Notes: generated by a model from the letters alone, not told the origin. 7,117 nt of DNA from JAAZBV01 sp964499695 (GCA_964499695.1 CAZCMD010000211.1:1-7117); one strand, 5' to 3'. Counted from the first letter of the stretch, positions 1-5,527 are shown. Translations and numbers: made by a program.

Positions 1-91
1 TACGACACAGACTGCCTTATTTACCGCTGCTTCCTTCCGGACCTGACGGGGTTCATAAGCGTCTGTCACGCGTGGTCCACCCGGACTCGCA
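1..91 (-). ncRNA. ffs: Signal recognition particle RNA (4.5S type), partial
   Basis: Structural RNA of the signal recognition particle, which binds Ffh and targets membrane and secreted proteins to the translocon. On the minus strand, 26-47 carries the near-universal domain IV signature: GTCC, the GGAA tetraloop (35-38), then GGAAG and AGCAGC. This is the Ffh M-domain binding site. The 5' arm (about 70-90) is GC-rich and should pair with a 3' arm that lies beyond the left edge, so the gene is cut by the window. The visible length and absence of a long Alu-type 5' extension fit the short Gram-negative form. The exact 5' end is uncertain by a few bases. Confidence 0.93.
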
Positions 92-97
92 AATATA
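92..97 (-). promoter_or_regulatory. Possible -10 box of the SRP RNA gene
   Basis: TATATT lies just upstream of the apparent 5' end of the SRP RNA. No convincing -35 box is seen at the right spacing, and the distance to the expected first base is short, so the assignment is tentative. Confidence 0.25.
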
Positions 98-181
98 CAA
101 GGGACTTTTTATTTTTCTTTATCCCGGGTTATCTGTAATCTCAAGGACATTTCAACCAGAGGATATTGCAAGTTCCTTAGC

Positions 182-460
182 TTAGGAAATATCGACCCTT
201 TCCTTGAGCTCTTTACCTACTTTAAAAAACGGGAGTTTTTTGGGCGCCACATTGATGATCTCACCAGTCTTTGGATTTCTTCCCTGATACCCTTCGTAGT
301 GCTTGATCTTAAAGCTGCCAAAACCTCTGATTTCAACCCGTTCTCCATTGGCGAGTGCCTTTTCCATATCACCAAAAACGGTATTGACGACCTCTTCCGC
401 CTTTTTCAGGGCGAGGTCTTCTTCTTTAGCCAAGGCCTCAATGAGTTGTGACTTGTTCAT
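182..460 (-). CDS. IHF/HU-family DNA-bending protein
   Basis: Small nucleoid protein of 92 residues that bends DNA as a dimer and supports chromosome compaction, replication, recombination and transcription. The N-terminal helical dimerisation part (residues 1-40, starting MNKSQLIEAL) is followed by the beta-arm region. ERVEIRGFGSF is at 40-50, and RNPKTGE at 61-67 holds the proline that intercalates into the minor groove. The C-terminal PFFKVGKEL follows. The match is closer to IHF subunits (IRGFGSF, GKEL) than to classic HU, but alpha and beta cannot be told apart with confidence. An upstream in-frame ATG at 532 would add 24 unrelated residues. The start at 460 is chosen because CAGGAG sits 7 nt before it and the family begins there. 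The gene lies between SRP RNA and the GMP-synthase-like gene, all on the minus strand. Confidence 0.93.
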   Translation of the reverse strand: MNKSQLIEALAKEEDLALKKAEEVVNTVFGDMEKALANGERVEIRGFGSFKIKHYEGYQGRNPKTGEIINVAPKKLPFFKVGKELKERVDIS

Positions 461-544
461 AAATCTCCTGTCGCTATAATCTACATTTATATGCAAAAAA
501 AATCTTACCGCTCTGAAATAAACGGATATCATCTGAAGGTTAAC

Positions 545-573
545 AAGATAATTAATCGTTTATCCTAAGTCAA
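545..573 (-). promoter_or_regulatory. Sigma70-type promoter for the IHF/HU gene
   Basis: TTGACT (568-573) and TATCTT (545-550) are separated by exactly 17 nt, 85-113 nt upstream of the start codon at 460. This predicts a leader of about 75-80 nt. The boxes are close to consensus and the spacing is optimal, but there is no experimental support in the sequence itself. Confidence 0.5.
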
Positions 574-610
574 GAGTTTACTTGCCCAATTTTTAAAGTC
601 AAATAAACTT

Positions 611-641
611 AAAACAGTAAAATGAAAATACTGTATGTTTT
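611..641 (-). terminator. AT-rich hairpin, possible terminator after the GMP-synthase-like gene
   Basis: ACAGTA (614-619) and TACTGT (629-634) form a perfect 6-bp stem with a 9-nt loop. A-runs and T-runs on both sides could extend it and give a U-tract on the minus-strand transcript. It lies about 40 nt beyond the stop codon at 678. The stem is GC-poor, so it would be a weak terminator at best. Confidence 0.35.
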
Positions 642-677
642 GCATAAAATCAAGTCACTTAATAAACAAAGAAAACA

Positions 678-1474
678 TTAAACAGCCTCAATAGTGGATG
701 GCGGTTTGGTCGCGATATTGTACGTAACGCTCACAATGCCCGGCACCTCGCTGATTATTTCTGCTGCAAGTTTTTCAAGCAGATCAAATGAGAGCCGTGT
801 GGGTGTCGCGGTACGGGCATCCACGCTATCCCAGCACCGAACCTCTATCTGCTGACCGAAATCACGTTTACCGTCACGCATGCCTGTAACCCTGTCCTCA
901 TGAAGTATCCCCATGTACTGAAAAGCCCCGGAGTTTTTCAGCCATTTTTCCACTACAGCCGTTGCCCTGCGGACCATTTCTATTCTTTCAGGGGTTGCCT
1001 CTCCTATTACCCGAGCCGCCAGTGCTGGCCCCGGAAAGGGAATACGTTCAAAAAGGGCCGAAGGCAGACCCAGGGCCTTTCCTATTACCCTGACGCCATC
1101 TTTACGAAGTTGTATCATAGGTTCGATAATGCGGTAACCGAATGTCTTCTCCGGATCAATCCCCAGTTGTTCAAAGACATTGTGCTGACGTTTAATACCT
1201 GCAACAGTCTCATCCACGTCTGTAAGTATGGTGCCCTGAAGCAGAAATCTTGCCTTGCTTTCCTTTACAATCTTGCCAAATACCTTTTTATAAAAGGCAT
1301 CCCTGATCGCCTCNNNNNNNNNNNNNNNNNNNNNNNNNNNNNNNNNNNNNNNNNNNNNNNNNNNNNNNNNNNNNNNNNNNNNNNNNNNNNNNNNNNNNNN
1401 NNNNNNNNNNNNNTAACCTTTTCATTAATGAATTTTTTGGTATCAAGGTCCTGGACTTTTATTTCCCTGATCAT
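678..1474 (-). CDS. Stand-alone GMP-synthase-type ATP pyrophosphatase (interrupted by assembly gap)
   Basis: Related to the PP-ATPase plus dimerisation part of GMP synthase, which adenylates XMP and accepts ammonia to form GMP. Visible parts are about 20 N-terminal residues (MIREIKVQDLDTKKF...) before the gap and about 211 residues after it. The latter include FLLQGTI, KRQHN, RIPFPGPALAARVIGE, and the C-terminal end KPPSTIEAV. Those motifs match GMP synthase (FPGPGLAVRVLGE, KPPATIEWE) but are divergent. The stretch FGQQIEVRCWDSVDAR and the last three residues differ from GuaA. The ATG at 1474 has GGAGGG 6 nt upstream, and no glutaminase domain precedes it, so this is a separate subunit as in archaeal GuaAb or a functional variant. 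The ATP-binding SGGVDS loop should lie in the N run. Relatives of about 310 residues (my recollection) imply that roughly 240 nt, not 100, are missing. The frame change across the gap is therefore not a mutation. Confidence 0.85.
1314..1413. other. Assembly gap (100 Ns)
   Basis: Exactly 100 unknown bases, the conventional scaffold-gap length, fall inside the GMP-synthase-like gene. For the flanking reading frames to join, the true gap must be 2 modulo 3 in length, and the family length suggests it is longer than 100. Confidence 0.98.
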
Positions 1475-1480
1475 GTTTTA

Positions 1481-1486
1481 CCCTCC
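1481..1486 (-). promoter_or_regulatory. Ribosome binding site fixing the GMP-synthase-like start
   Basis: GGAGGG lies 6 nt upstream of the ATG at 1474. This strong site argues that the protein starts here, without a fused glutaminase domain. Confidence 0.75.
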
Positions 1487-1650
1487 GTCTGGATGAATAA
1501 TGATTGCGCTGGCATTATTAACATTAATCTTAAAATAAATCGACTAATAAAATATTTAGACAGGTTCCGGAGCTGTTCTTAAGGTAATTGGAGATTAAAG
1601 CGCATGTAAGACGATGAAAGATATGAACCTCTAACCGCCTTGATATTGCA
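1487..1650. other. Non-coding spacer
   Basis: AT-rich spacer between the GMP-synthase-like gene and the first duplicated block. No convincing gene, promoter pair or strong hairpin was found. Confidence 0.6.
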
Positions 1651-2090
1651 GCATCTCATGAGTTGTTTTATTTTTAAGGTCGCCTCTTCTCCGTTATAAG
1701 AAATCCCGTAATAATTAATATCAACACAACCGGGATAGCCATCATCAAGAAAAGAGGTAAGATAGCAAATATCATCCCGGAGGAGTGGTTTGGATATATG
1801 ACAGCTTTAATGTACACGATCAGCGACAGGGATGTAAGTGTTATGGCAAGCAATGTCGTGACTGGCTCAATTATGCGGGATTTAACCAATCTGCGTGCGA
1901 TATGATTGCCAAGCAGGAGAAGAACGTAAGGCACAGCAGAGAAAATCATGAAAAACATACTCTCCTTTATCCAATGCCAGCCATAGTCAGCCAGACATGC
2001 TGTTGCAGAGCCCAGAAACCCAATTAAAAGAACGATAATTTAGACCCTTGTCCAGCAGAAACCGCTTTTTTGGAGACCAGAATGCCCCAT
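1651..2090 (-). repeat. Duplicated block, copy 1 (membrane-protein gene)
   Basis: This block aligns along its whole length with 4481-4919. The similarity starts at the same sequence in both copies (GCATCTCATGAGTT, containing the palindrome CTCATGAG) and runs through the gene to its start codon. The distance from the internal Met codon to the start ATG is 132 nt in both. Weak similarity continues about 30 nt further. Sequences outside the block are unrelated. Confidence 0.8.
1674..2090 (-). pseudogene. Four-helix membrane protein, copy 1, broken by a nonsense codon
   Basis: Degenerate paralog of the intact gene at 4503-4919. From the ATG at 2090, which is preceded by AAGGA, the reading starts MGHSGLQKSGFCWTRV and then hits TAA at 2040-2042 (codon 17, Glu in the other copy). 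After that the frame stays open to the stop at 1674 and is clearly homologous: 80 of the last 94 residues are identical, and no frameshift separates the copies. Four hydrophobic segments remain recognisable. An internal ATG at 1958 has GGAG close before it, so a truncated 94-residue, three-helix protein could still be made. I consider a pseudogene more likely. It begins 31 nt after the SRPBCC gene and could be co-transcribed with it. The function of the family is unknown to me. Confidence 0.7.
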
Positions 2091-2121
2091 GTTTTTATTC
2101 CTTCATTCGTTAATATTAAAA

Positions 2122-2586
2122 TTAAACTGAGCGATGGAAGAGGTGTCGCTCTTCAGCTTCGTTCTTAAGTGCCATAACATCTTTTTCCAGGGCTCTTGAC
2201 AGCATTCGCCTGATAAAACCTCGAAGTATCCTTGCAAGCAGACCCTCAAATGACTCTTTGGTACAGACAAGCGTGCCTCCATCTTTTTCCTCGAACTTCC
2301 ACACATGAAACGCTCGTATGCCTGGCAGACGGCCAGACCACGCAATTCGGTTTGGCTTGTCTAACTCTTCAATCCTTGATAATATTTTTGCACCTTGAGC
2401 CACCCAGATAAAAGTGCTGCCTATCTTTACATCGCCTTTCATTTCCATTTTCGAAACACTCTTGTTCCAGGCTGGCCAGCTATTAAGGTCTGTCAAAACG
2501 CCCCAAACGGCTGTAACCGGCGCATTTACGAATATGCTCGCAGATGCAACTACGGGCGCACTCGGGTTTACTTCAGTTTGTACCAT
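2122..2586 (-). CDS. SRPBCC-fold (START/polyketide cyclase-like) protein
   Basis: Soluble protein of 154 residues resembling the SRPBCC superfamily, a helix-grip fold with a hydrophobic cavity for lipid or polyketide-like ligands. The typical opening is present: a first strand ASASIFVNAP (15-24), then VWGVLTDLNSWPAWNKSV (27-44), where the W-P-W-N pattern is characteristic. G-STFIW follows (56-61), then RIEELDKPNRIAWSG (71-85) and the long C-terminal helix (about 112-147). No ligand or pathway can be deduced. Its start at 2586 is supported by AAGGAG 4 nt upstream. Downstream, the broken membrane gene follows after 31 nt. The upstream neighbour on the same strand is the reductase-like gene, about 150 nt away. 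Confidence 0.8.
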   Translation of the reverse strand: MVQTEVNPSAPVVASASIFVNAPVTAVWGVLTDLNSWPAWNKSVSKMEMKGDVKIGSTFIWVAQGAKILSRIEELDKPNRIAWSGRLPGIRAFHVWKFEEKDGGTLVCTKESFEGLLARILRGFIRRMLSRALEKDVMALKNEAEERHLFHRSV

Positions 2587-2734
2587 ACAACTCCTTCGCA
2601 GGGTGTAACGATGACATTAGAGGTGCATTGAGTGATGCAAATTTTTTTATTCCAAATAGGCTCAACTTAAAATGAACAATCAAAACCACATGGTGAAACG
2701 CATCCTGATCAATGCTATGTTAATTTTTCAGGGG

Positions 2735-3337
2735 TCAGGAAACAGCGTACCTGACAAGCACATTCCCTGAACCTTCCCAATTATGACTATCGATGAGCCT
2801 GAGTGTAACCTTTGGTTGCCCAATAAATAGTGGCGTACCCTCGCCTAATGCAACAGGGGCAATGATAAAGTGGAGTTCATCGATTAGTTTATTCATTAAT
2901 AAATCATTCCAGAGCGTCCGGCTACCAAATATCAGGATATCTTTACCATTTTTTTGTTTTAATTCTTGAATTTTTCGATGCGAATCTGCTCTTTTAATAA
3001 TTATTGTGTTCAGCCAGGGTTTTATCTCATCTGAACTAAGCCTGTCTGATATTACTACTTTTTCTATATCATTATTGAGTTTGGAGATTTCTTTTGTAAC
3101 AGGCGTGGCATTGGGGTCATCTGCGGCAGACGGCCAGTAATTTTTAAACATATTATATGTTGTTTTTCCAAGCAACAGTGTATCGGAAGAGCGTAATCGT
3201 TCAGCATTATAGTTATCAAAGCTTTCATCAGATGGATATGCAACCCTGCGGTAATCAAACAATGCCATGACATTTTTACCAGGCCCTTCATAAAATCCAT
3301 CCAGCGATGTTATGTTACATACAATTATTTTTCGCAT
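2735..3337 (-). CDS. Dihydrofolate reductase / RibD C-terminal-like protein
   Basis: A 200-residue protein of the dihydrofolate-reductase-like group that includes the RibD C-terminal reductase domain (YyaP/YwjB-type stand-alone proteins). Seen in order: first strand with NITSLDGFYEG (8-18); TLLLGKTTYNMF (53-64), the usual LGR/K-T-Y nucleotide-side motif; KVVISD (93-98); DILIFGSRTLWNDLL (133-147), the glycine-containing cofactor loop; and DELHFIIAPVALGEGTPLF (153-171). The family commonly binds NADPH, but the substrate of such stand-alone members is usually unknown. Full-length for the family. The start at 3337 is chosen over an ATG 21 nt upstream because AAGGA lies 7 nt before it and the family begins MRK-I-V. 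It is neither folA nor a complete ribD. Confidence 0.85.
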   Translation of the reverse strand: MRKIIVCNITSLDGFYEGPGKNVMALFDYRRVAYPSDESFDNYNAERLRSSDTLLLGKTTYNMFKNYWPSAADDPNATPVTKEISKLNNDIEKVVISDRLSSDEIKPWLNTIIIKRADSHRKIQELKQKNGKDILIFGSRTLWNDLLMNKLIDELHFIIAPVALGEGTPLFIGQPKVTLRLIDSHNWEGSGNVLVRYAVS

Positions 3338-3453
3338 TATTTTTTCCTTAAGACACAAGAAGGCATTTGTCCTAGCCTGTGGTGATCCAGGGAAGACAGC
3401 AGGGTTACCGCTTTTCGGGAGCGACCCTACCCCCGGAAACTGATAATTTTCCT

Positions 3454-3744
3454 TTACTCTTTAATGAACCTTTGAATAGGTACATCAAGCACCTTCGCAA
3501 GCTGTCGCGCCATTTTAAGGCCGATAGCCCTGTTACCATTTTCCGTATTGGAGATATGTTGTCTGGGTATTCCGCCCAGCGCCTTTCCAAGTTCGGCTTG
3601 TGTAAGGCCTTTGTTCTCTCTATAAACGCGAAGAAATCTTCCAGGATGCATATCTTTCTTCATATCCTTATACCACTGAGTGTCGGATATTCTGATAAGC
3701 TCATCCCCTGATAATGAATTATAAGAAAAGCTTATAGCCAGCAT
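3454..3744 (-). CDS. XRE/HigA-type antitoxin-like protein (second antitoxin)
   Basis: A 96-residue helix-turn-helix protein. The XRE/Cro-CI domain spans about residues 36-94: LRVYRENKGLTQAELGKALG holds the first helices, IPRQHISNTENG (59-70) is the recognition-helix region, and AKVLDVPIQRFI closes the fold. The N-terminal ISDTQWYKDM is typical of antitoxin-type XRE proteins paired with RelE-like toxins. The start at 3744 has GGAAGG 6 nt upstream. The gene overlaps the end of the preceding XRE gene by 26 nt, so it is translationally coupled to it and belongs to the same operon. It may bind the operator, the toxin, or both. It is not a simple copy of its neighbour, because it lacks that protein's N-terminal beta-alpha-beta-like part. 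Confidence 0.85.
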   Translation of the reverse strand: MLAISFSYNSLSGDELIRISDTQWYKDMKKDMHPGRFLRVYRENKGLTQAELGKALGGIPRQHISNTENGNRAIGLKMARQLAKVLDVPIQRFIKE

Positions 3745-4087
3745 TTAAAGCCTTCCCCAGTTTTTTTGCCCGCTGTACGCCTATCAGCATTTTTCCTTGT
3801 TCCATCATGGAAATATGTGATTGAGGTATATCAGCCTTGTCAGCCAACTCCTTCTGAGTTAGCCCCTCCCTTCGGCGTAAGGCACGCAGGCAAACAGCAG
3901 GGCTCTCTTCTTCTGAAATCTCAGGGAATGCTTCACGCCAGGGCACAGAGTCATTGACATCTTCTGCCATGATGTACCCTATCTTTTTCAGTAACCGTGC
4001 AGCCTCTTCTTTTTTGTTAATGGGGCCGCGGAACTGAAGAATGGTAAACTCTTCATTAATACGGCGCTCTTTCATGTGTTCCAACAT
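3719..4087 (-). CDS. XRE/HigA-type antitoxin
   Basis: A 122-residue antitoxin-like protein placed directly after a RelE/ParE toxin. The N-terminal part (about 13-45, FTILQFRG...ARLLKKIGY) looks like a small alpha/beta domain. A DSVPWREAFPE linker (46-56) follows, then the XRE helix-turn-helix (about 66-118). That domain has EGLTQKELADKADIPQSHIS, a conserved glutamate and glycine (EQG), and the end ALNAGYKLFL. Such proteins bind and neutralise the toxin and repress the operon. ATG 4087 is preferred over ATG 4075 because GAGG lies 6 nt upstream. It overlaps the toxin gene by 32 nt, an arrangement that couples translation, with the toxin first as in higBA systems. Confidence 0.88.
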   Translation of the reverse strand: MLEHMKERRINEEFTILQFRGPINKKEEAARLLKKIGYIMAEDVNDSVPWREAFPEISEEESPAVCLRALRRREGLTQKELADKADIPQSHISMMEQGKMLIGVQRAKKLGKALNAGYKLFL

Positions 4088-4340
4088 AGGTAACCTCGAC
4101 CAGTTTTATCTTTTTATCTTTTTCTTCCCATACTGCCACATATGTAGGTTTACCCTTTTTAATGTGGCAATGGTGCCGTCCCCTGCCCAGCTTGCCATAA
4201 TTCGGCCAGTCTCCCCTTACAGGGCCATGCAACTCAATATCTCTTAGCAGGGAATACATGCTTTCTCTAATGGCCTTATCTGGTAATTCCCAGATTTGTC
4301 GCGTTGCCTTTTTACTGATATTAACTTGCCATTTGGTCAT
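4056..4340 (-). CDS. RelE/ParE-superfamily toxin
   Basis: A 94-residue basic protein of the type II toxin superfamily whose members cleave mRNA on the ribosome (RelE/HigB) or poison gyrase (ParE). Seen: N-terminal strand KWQVNISKKA, helix with REXXYSLLRDIELHGP (25-40), then the beta-sheet core WPNYGKLGRGRHHCHI (45-60), PTYVAVWEEKD (65-75), and the C-terminal IKLVEVTYVGTHERAPY (78-94). That Y-V-G-T-H-E-R/K-A-P-Y ending is typical of the family. Which target it acts on cannot be settled from the sequence. Its gene overlaps the antitoxin and is the first of three coupled genes. No Shine-Dalgarno sequence precedes the ATG, and promoter-like boxes run right up to it, so a leaderless or very short-leader mRNA is possible. 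Confidence 0.88.
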   Translation of the reverse strand: MTKWQVNISKKATRQIWELPDKAIRESMYSLLRDIELHGPVRGDWPNYGKLGRGRHHCHIKKGKPTYVAVWEEKDKKIKLVEVTYVGTHERAPY

Positions 4341-4369
4341 AAATTATACCATTTATAGTATATTGTCAA
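4339..4369 (-). promoter_or_regulatory. Promoter and candidate operator of the toxin-antitoxin operon
   Basis: TTGACA (4364-4369) and TATAAT with an upstream TGG extension (4343-4348) are perfect hexamers but only 15 nt apart. The -10 box ends 2 nt before the ATG, so a start from it would fall inside the gene. An alternative -10, TATACT (4357-4362), would give a leader of about 10 nt. The inverted repeat ATAAAT (4339-4344) / ATTTAT (4351-4356) covers the boxes and the start codon, a plausible operator for the XRE antitoxins. Confidence 0.5.
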
Positions 4370-4485
4370 GATTGCTCCCTTTTCAGTTGCACATCCATTT
4401 CTTTTATTTTTTTAGAAACCGCCTTTATTAAATCGTCCTCAACACCTGAAGCCCTTTTCAATGCCTCATCTCTTAAATGTGCATC
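4366..4485 (-). pseudogene. 39-codon tail of an otherwise missing gene
   Basis: An open frame between two stops encodes a charged, helix-like peptide (DAHLRDEALKRASG ... VSKKIKEMDVQLKREQS). It has no ATG near its beginning and no plausible ribosome binding site. It begins exactly where the similarity between the two membrane-protein copies ends, so it may be the 3' end of a gene that was cut when the duplicated block arrived. Its stop codon lies within the -35 region of the toxin operon. Chance openness over 120 nt is possible. I do not recognise the family. Confidence 0.35.
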
Positions 4486-4919
4486 TCATGAGTTATTTAA
4501 CTTTAAGGTCGTCTCCTCTCCATGATGAAGAAGCCTACAACAATTATGATCAAGACTACTGGGATAGCCATCATAAGGGAAATAGGCAAGATGGCAAATA
4601 TCATCCCTGAGGAGTGGTTTGGATATATGACTGCTTTAACGTACACGATCAGCGACAGGGATGTAATTGTTATAGCAAGCAATGTCGTAACCGGCTGAAT
4701 AAAGCGGGATTTAACCAATCTGTGTGCGATATAATTTCCGAGCAGGAGAAGAACGTAAGGCACAGCAGAGAAAATCATGAAAAACATTCTCTCTTTTATC
4801 CAATGCCAGCCATAGTTAGCCAGACATGCTGTTACTGTGCTCAGCAGTCCAATCAAAATAACTACAAACTCAATCCATGTCCAGCTGCTCCAGACTTTTT
4901 GTAAATCAGGGTTTCCCAT
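4481..4919 (-). repeat. Duplicated block, copy 2 (membrane-protein gene)
   Basis: Counterpart of the block at 1651-2090. The shared edge is GCATCTCATGAGTT at 4481. The similarity covers the whole gene and fades a few dozen bases upstream of its start. The two copies point the same way and enclose the SRPBCC, reductase-like and TA genes. Confidence 0.8.
4503..4919 (-). CDS. Small four-helix membrane protein of unknown function, intact copy
   Basis: Inner-membrane protein of 138 residues with four clear hydrophobic segments at about 17-37, 45-64, 76-98 and 106-132. It has a short soluble N-terminus (MGNPDLQKVWSSW) and a basic C-terminus (ERRRP). Between helices 3 and 4 is the loop KAVIYPNHSSG, which is unchanged in the second copy apart from neighbouring residues. 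No enzyme or transporter motif is visible, and I do not recognise the family. ATG 4919 is chosen over the upstream ATG at 4985 because AGGA lies 5 nt before it. The broken copy shares the start position, and the extra 22 codons run into a large palindrome. No clear sigma70 promoter is seen; TATACT at 4952-4957 is a possible -10 box. Confidence 0.75.
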   Translation of the reverse strand: MGNPDLQKVWSSWTWIEFVVILIGLLSTVTACLANYGWHWIKERMFFMIFSAVPYVLLLLGNYIAHRLVKSRFIQPVTTLLAITITSLSLIVYVKAVIYPNHSSGMIFAILPISLMMAIPVVLIIIVVGFFIMERRRP

Positions 4920-4964
4920 ATTTTCCTGTTCATTATTCAATATTAAGCTTAAGTATAACGCCTG

Positions 4965-4995
4965 CATCAAAGGTATGTGCAGCATACCTTTGATG
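4965..4995. repeat. Perfect 13-bp inverted repeat, 5-nt loop
   Basis: CATCAAAGGTATG (4965-4977) and its exact complement (4983-4995) flank TGCAG. It lies about 45 nt upstream of the membrane-protein start and has no T-run on the minus strand. In the plus direction it is followed by a T-rich stretch. It may be a hairpin terminator, a protein-binding site or a REP-like repeat. Confidence 0.8.
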
Positions 4996-5150
4996 ATTAT
5001 TTGGTTTTATAAATTCCGCTAACCTTGTAAGACCGGTTCAGCAAAATAATATCGTGTCCTTGTAGATTCTAAAGTTATAGCATTCGTAGTTTAAGTCCAT
5101 AATCTATTGAAACATCATGAACACATAAATACTCATGCATTTTATAAGCA

Positions 5151-5407
5151 TTATTTACTTATATCATAATATTGCCGTTCTGCCTTATGGGTATTAACAT
5201 ATAAAAATTCTCTATATGGTTTTTCATCACTATATTTCCATAATGTTATGAGTTTTGGCTCCACTTAAATTACAACATTATTCTTCAGGTGGGAGTAACC
5301 TTTAAACGCCATAGGATGGCATATTTTGTACAATTCGATAAATTCTTTATTTGAAGGATCTAATGAATGATTTCCTCCTCCAAAATAGCATAATCAATTT
5401 CAATAGC
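5151..5407 (-). pseudogene. Decayed small gene of unknown family
   Basis: Read on the minus strand, this stretch gives protein-like sequence that needs two repairs. The first segment AIEIDYAIL (5381-5407) shifts frame at the GGAGGAGG tract near 5373-5384. It then continues as GGGNHSLDPSNKEF and further to NNVVI. A TAA at 5265-5267 interrupts it, and the frame carries on as VEPKLITLWKYSDEKPYREF and further to a stop at 5151. The joined product would be about 85 residues, rich in aromatic and charged residues, without a signal peptide or membrane segment. GAGG precedes an ATT codon at 5404, which may be a mutated ATG. It begins about 50 bp beyond the attC-like site, where a gene of the next cassette would be expected. 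Chance is not excluded, but the residue pattern looks like real protein. Confidence 0.45.
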
Positions 5408-5455
5408 TTATCCTCGCCCAATAAAATGATTACATGACTGTTTACATCTCTGAAG

Positions 5456-5527
5456 TTTTAACGCTGGAGCTGAGATGCGGGGAATGCACCAGTGTTTTCC
5501 CGTCGATTCTCCAGCAACTTGTTCTTT
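5456..5527 (-). other. attC-like recombination site (integron cassette end)
   Basis: On the minus strand the order is: R'' box ending AAC (5521-5527), 5-nt spacer AAGTT, L'' GCTGGAGA (5508-5515), a central stem with GGGAA/TTCCC-type pairing (5479-5501), L' TCTCAGC (5469-5475), 6-nt spacer TCCAGC, and R' GTTAAAA (5456-5462). L'' pairs with L' leaving one unpaired G, the extrahelical base typical of attC. The site begins 4 bp after the stop of the secreted-protein gene, in the orientation expected for its cassette. R' and R'' deviate from GTTRRRY and RYYYAAC, and no second site or integrase is seen. An ordinary hairpin (GCTGGAG/CTCCAGC) is the alternative reading. Confidence 0.5.

Noticed and set aside
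900..1496. Plus-strand open frame through the N run
   Set aside because: It is the antisense shadow of the GMP-synthase-like gene and is only open because of the Ns.
1500..1673. Open minus-strand continuation after copy 1 similar to the fragment at 4366-4485
   Set aside because: The frame is open for some length, but the translation is not protein-like and is unrelated to the other fragment.
3393..3430. GC-rich hairpin (GGGT/ACCC, CGCT/AGCG) between the second antitoxin and the reductase gene as a terminator
   Set aside because: The stem is interrupted by a 3-nt bulge and no U-tract follows on the minus strand; the evidence is too weak for a feature.
4965..4995. Second attC site before the intact membrane gene
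   Set aside because: The stem is perfect with no extrahelical base, and the distances to the AAC and GTT elements are unequal and too long, unlike the site at 5456-5527.
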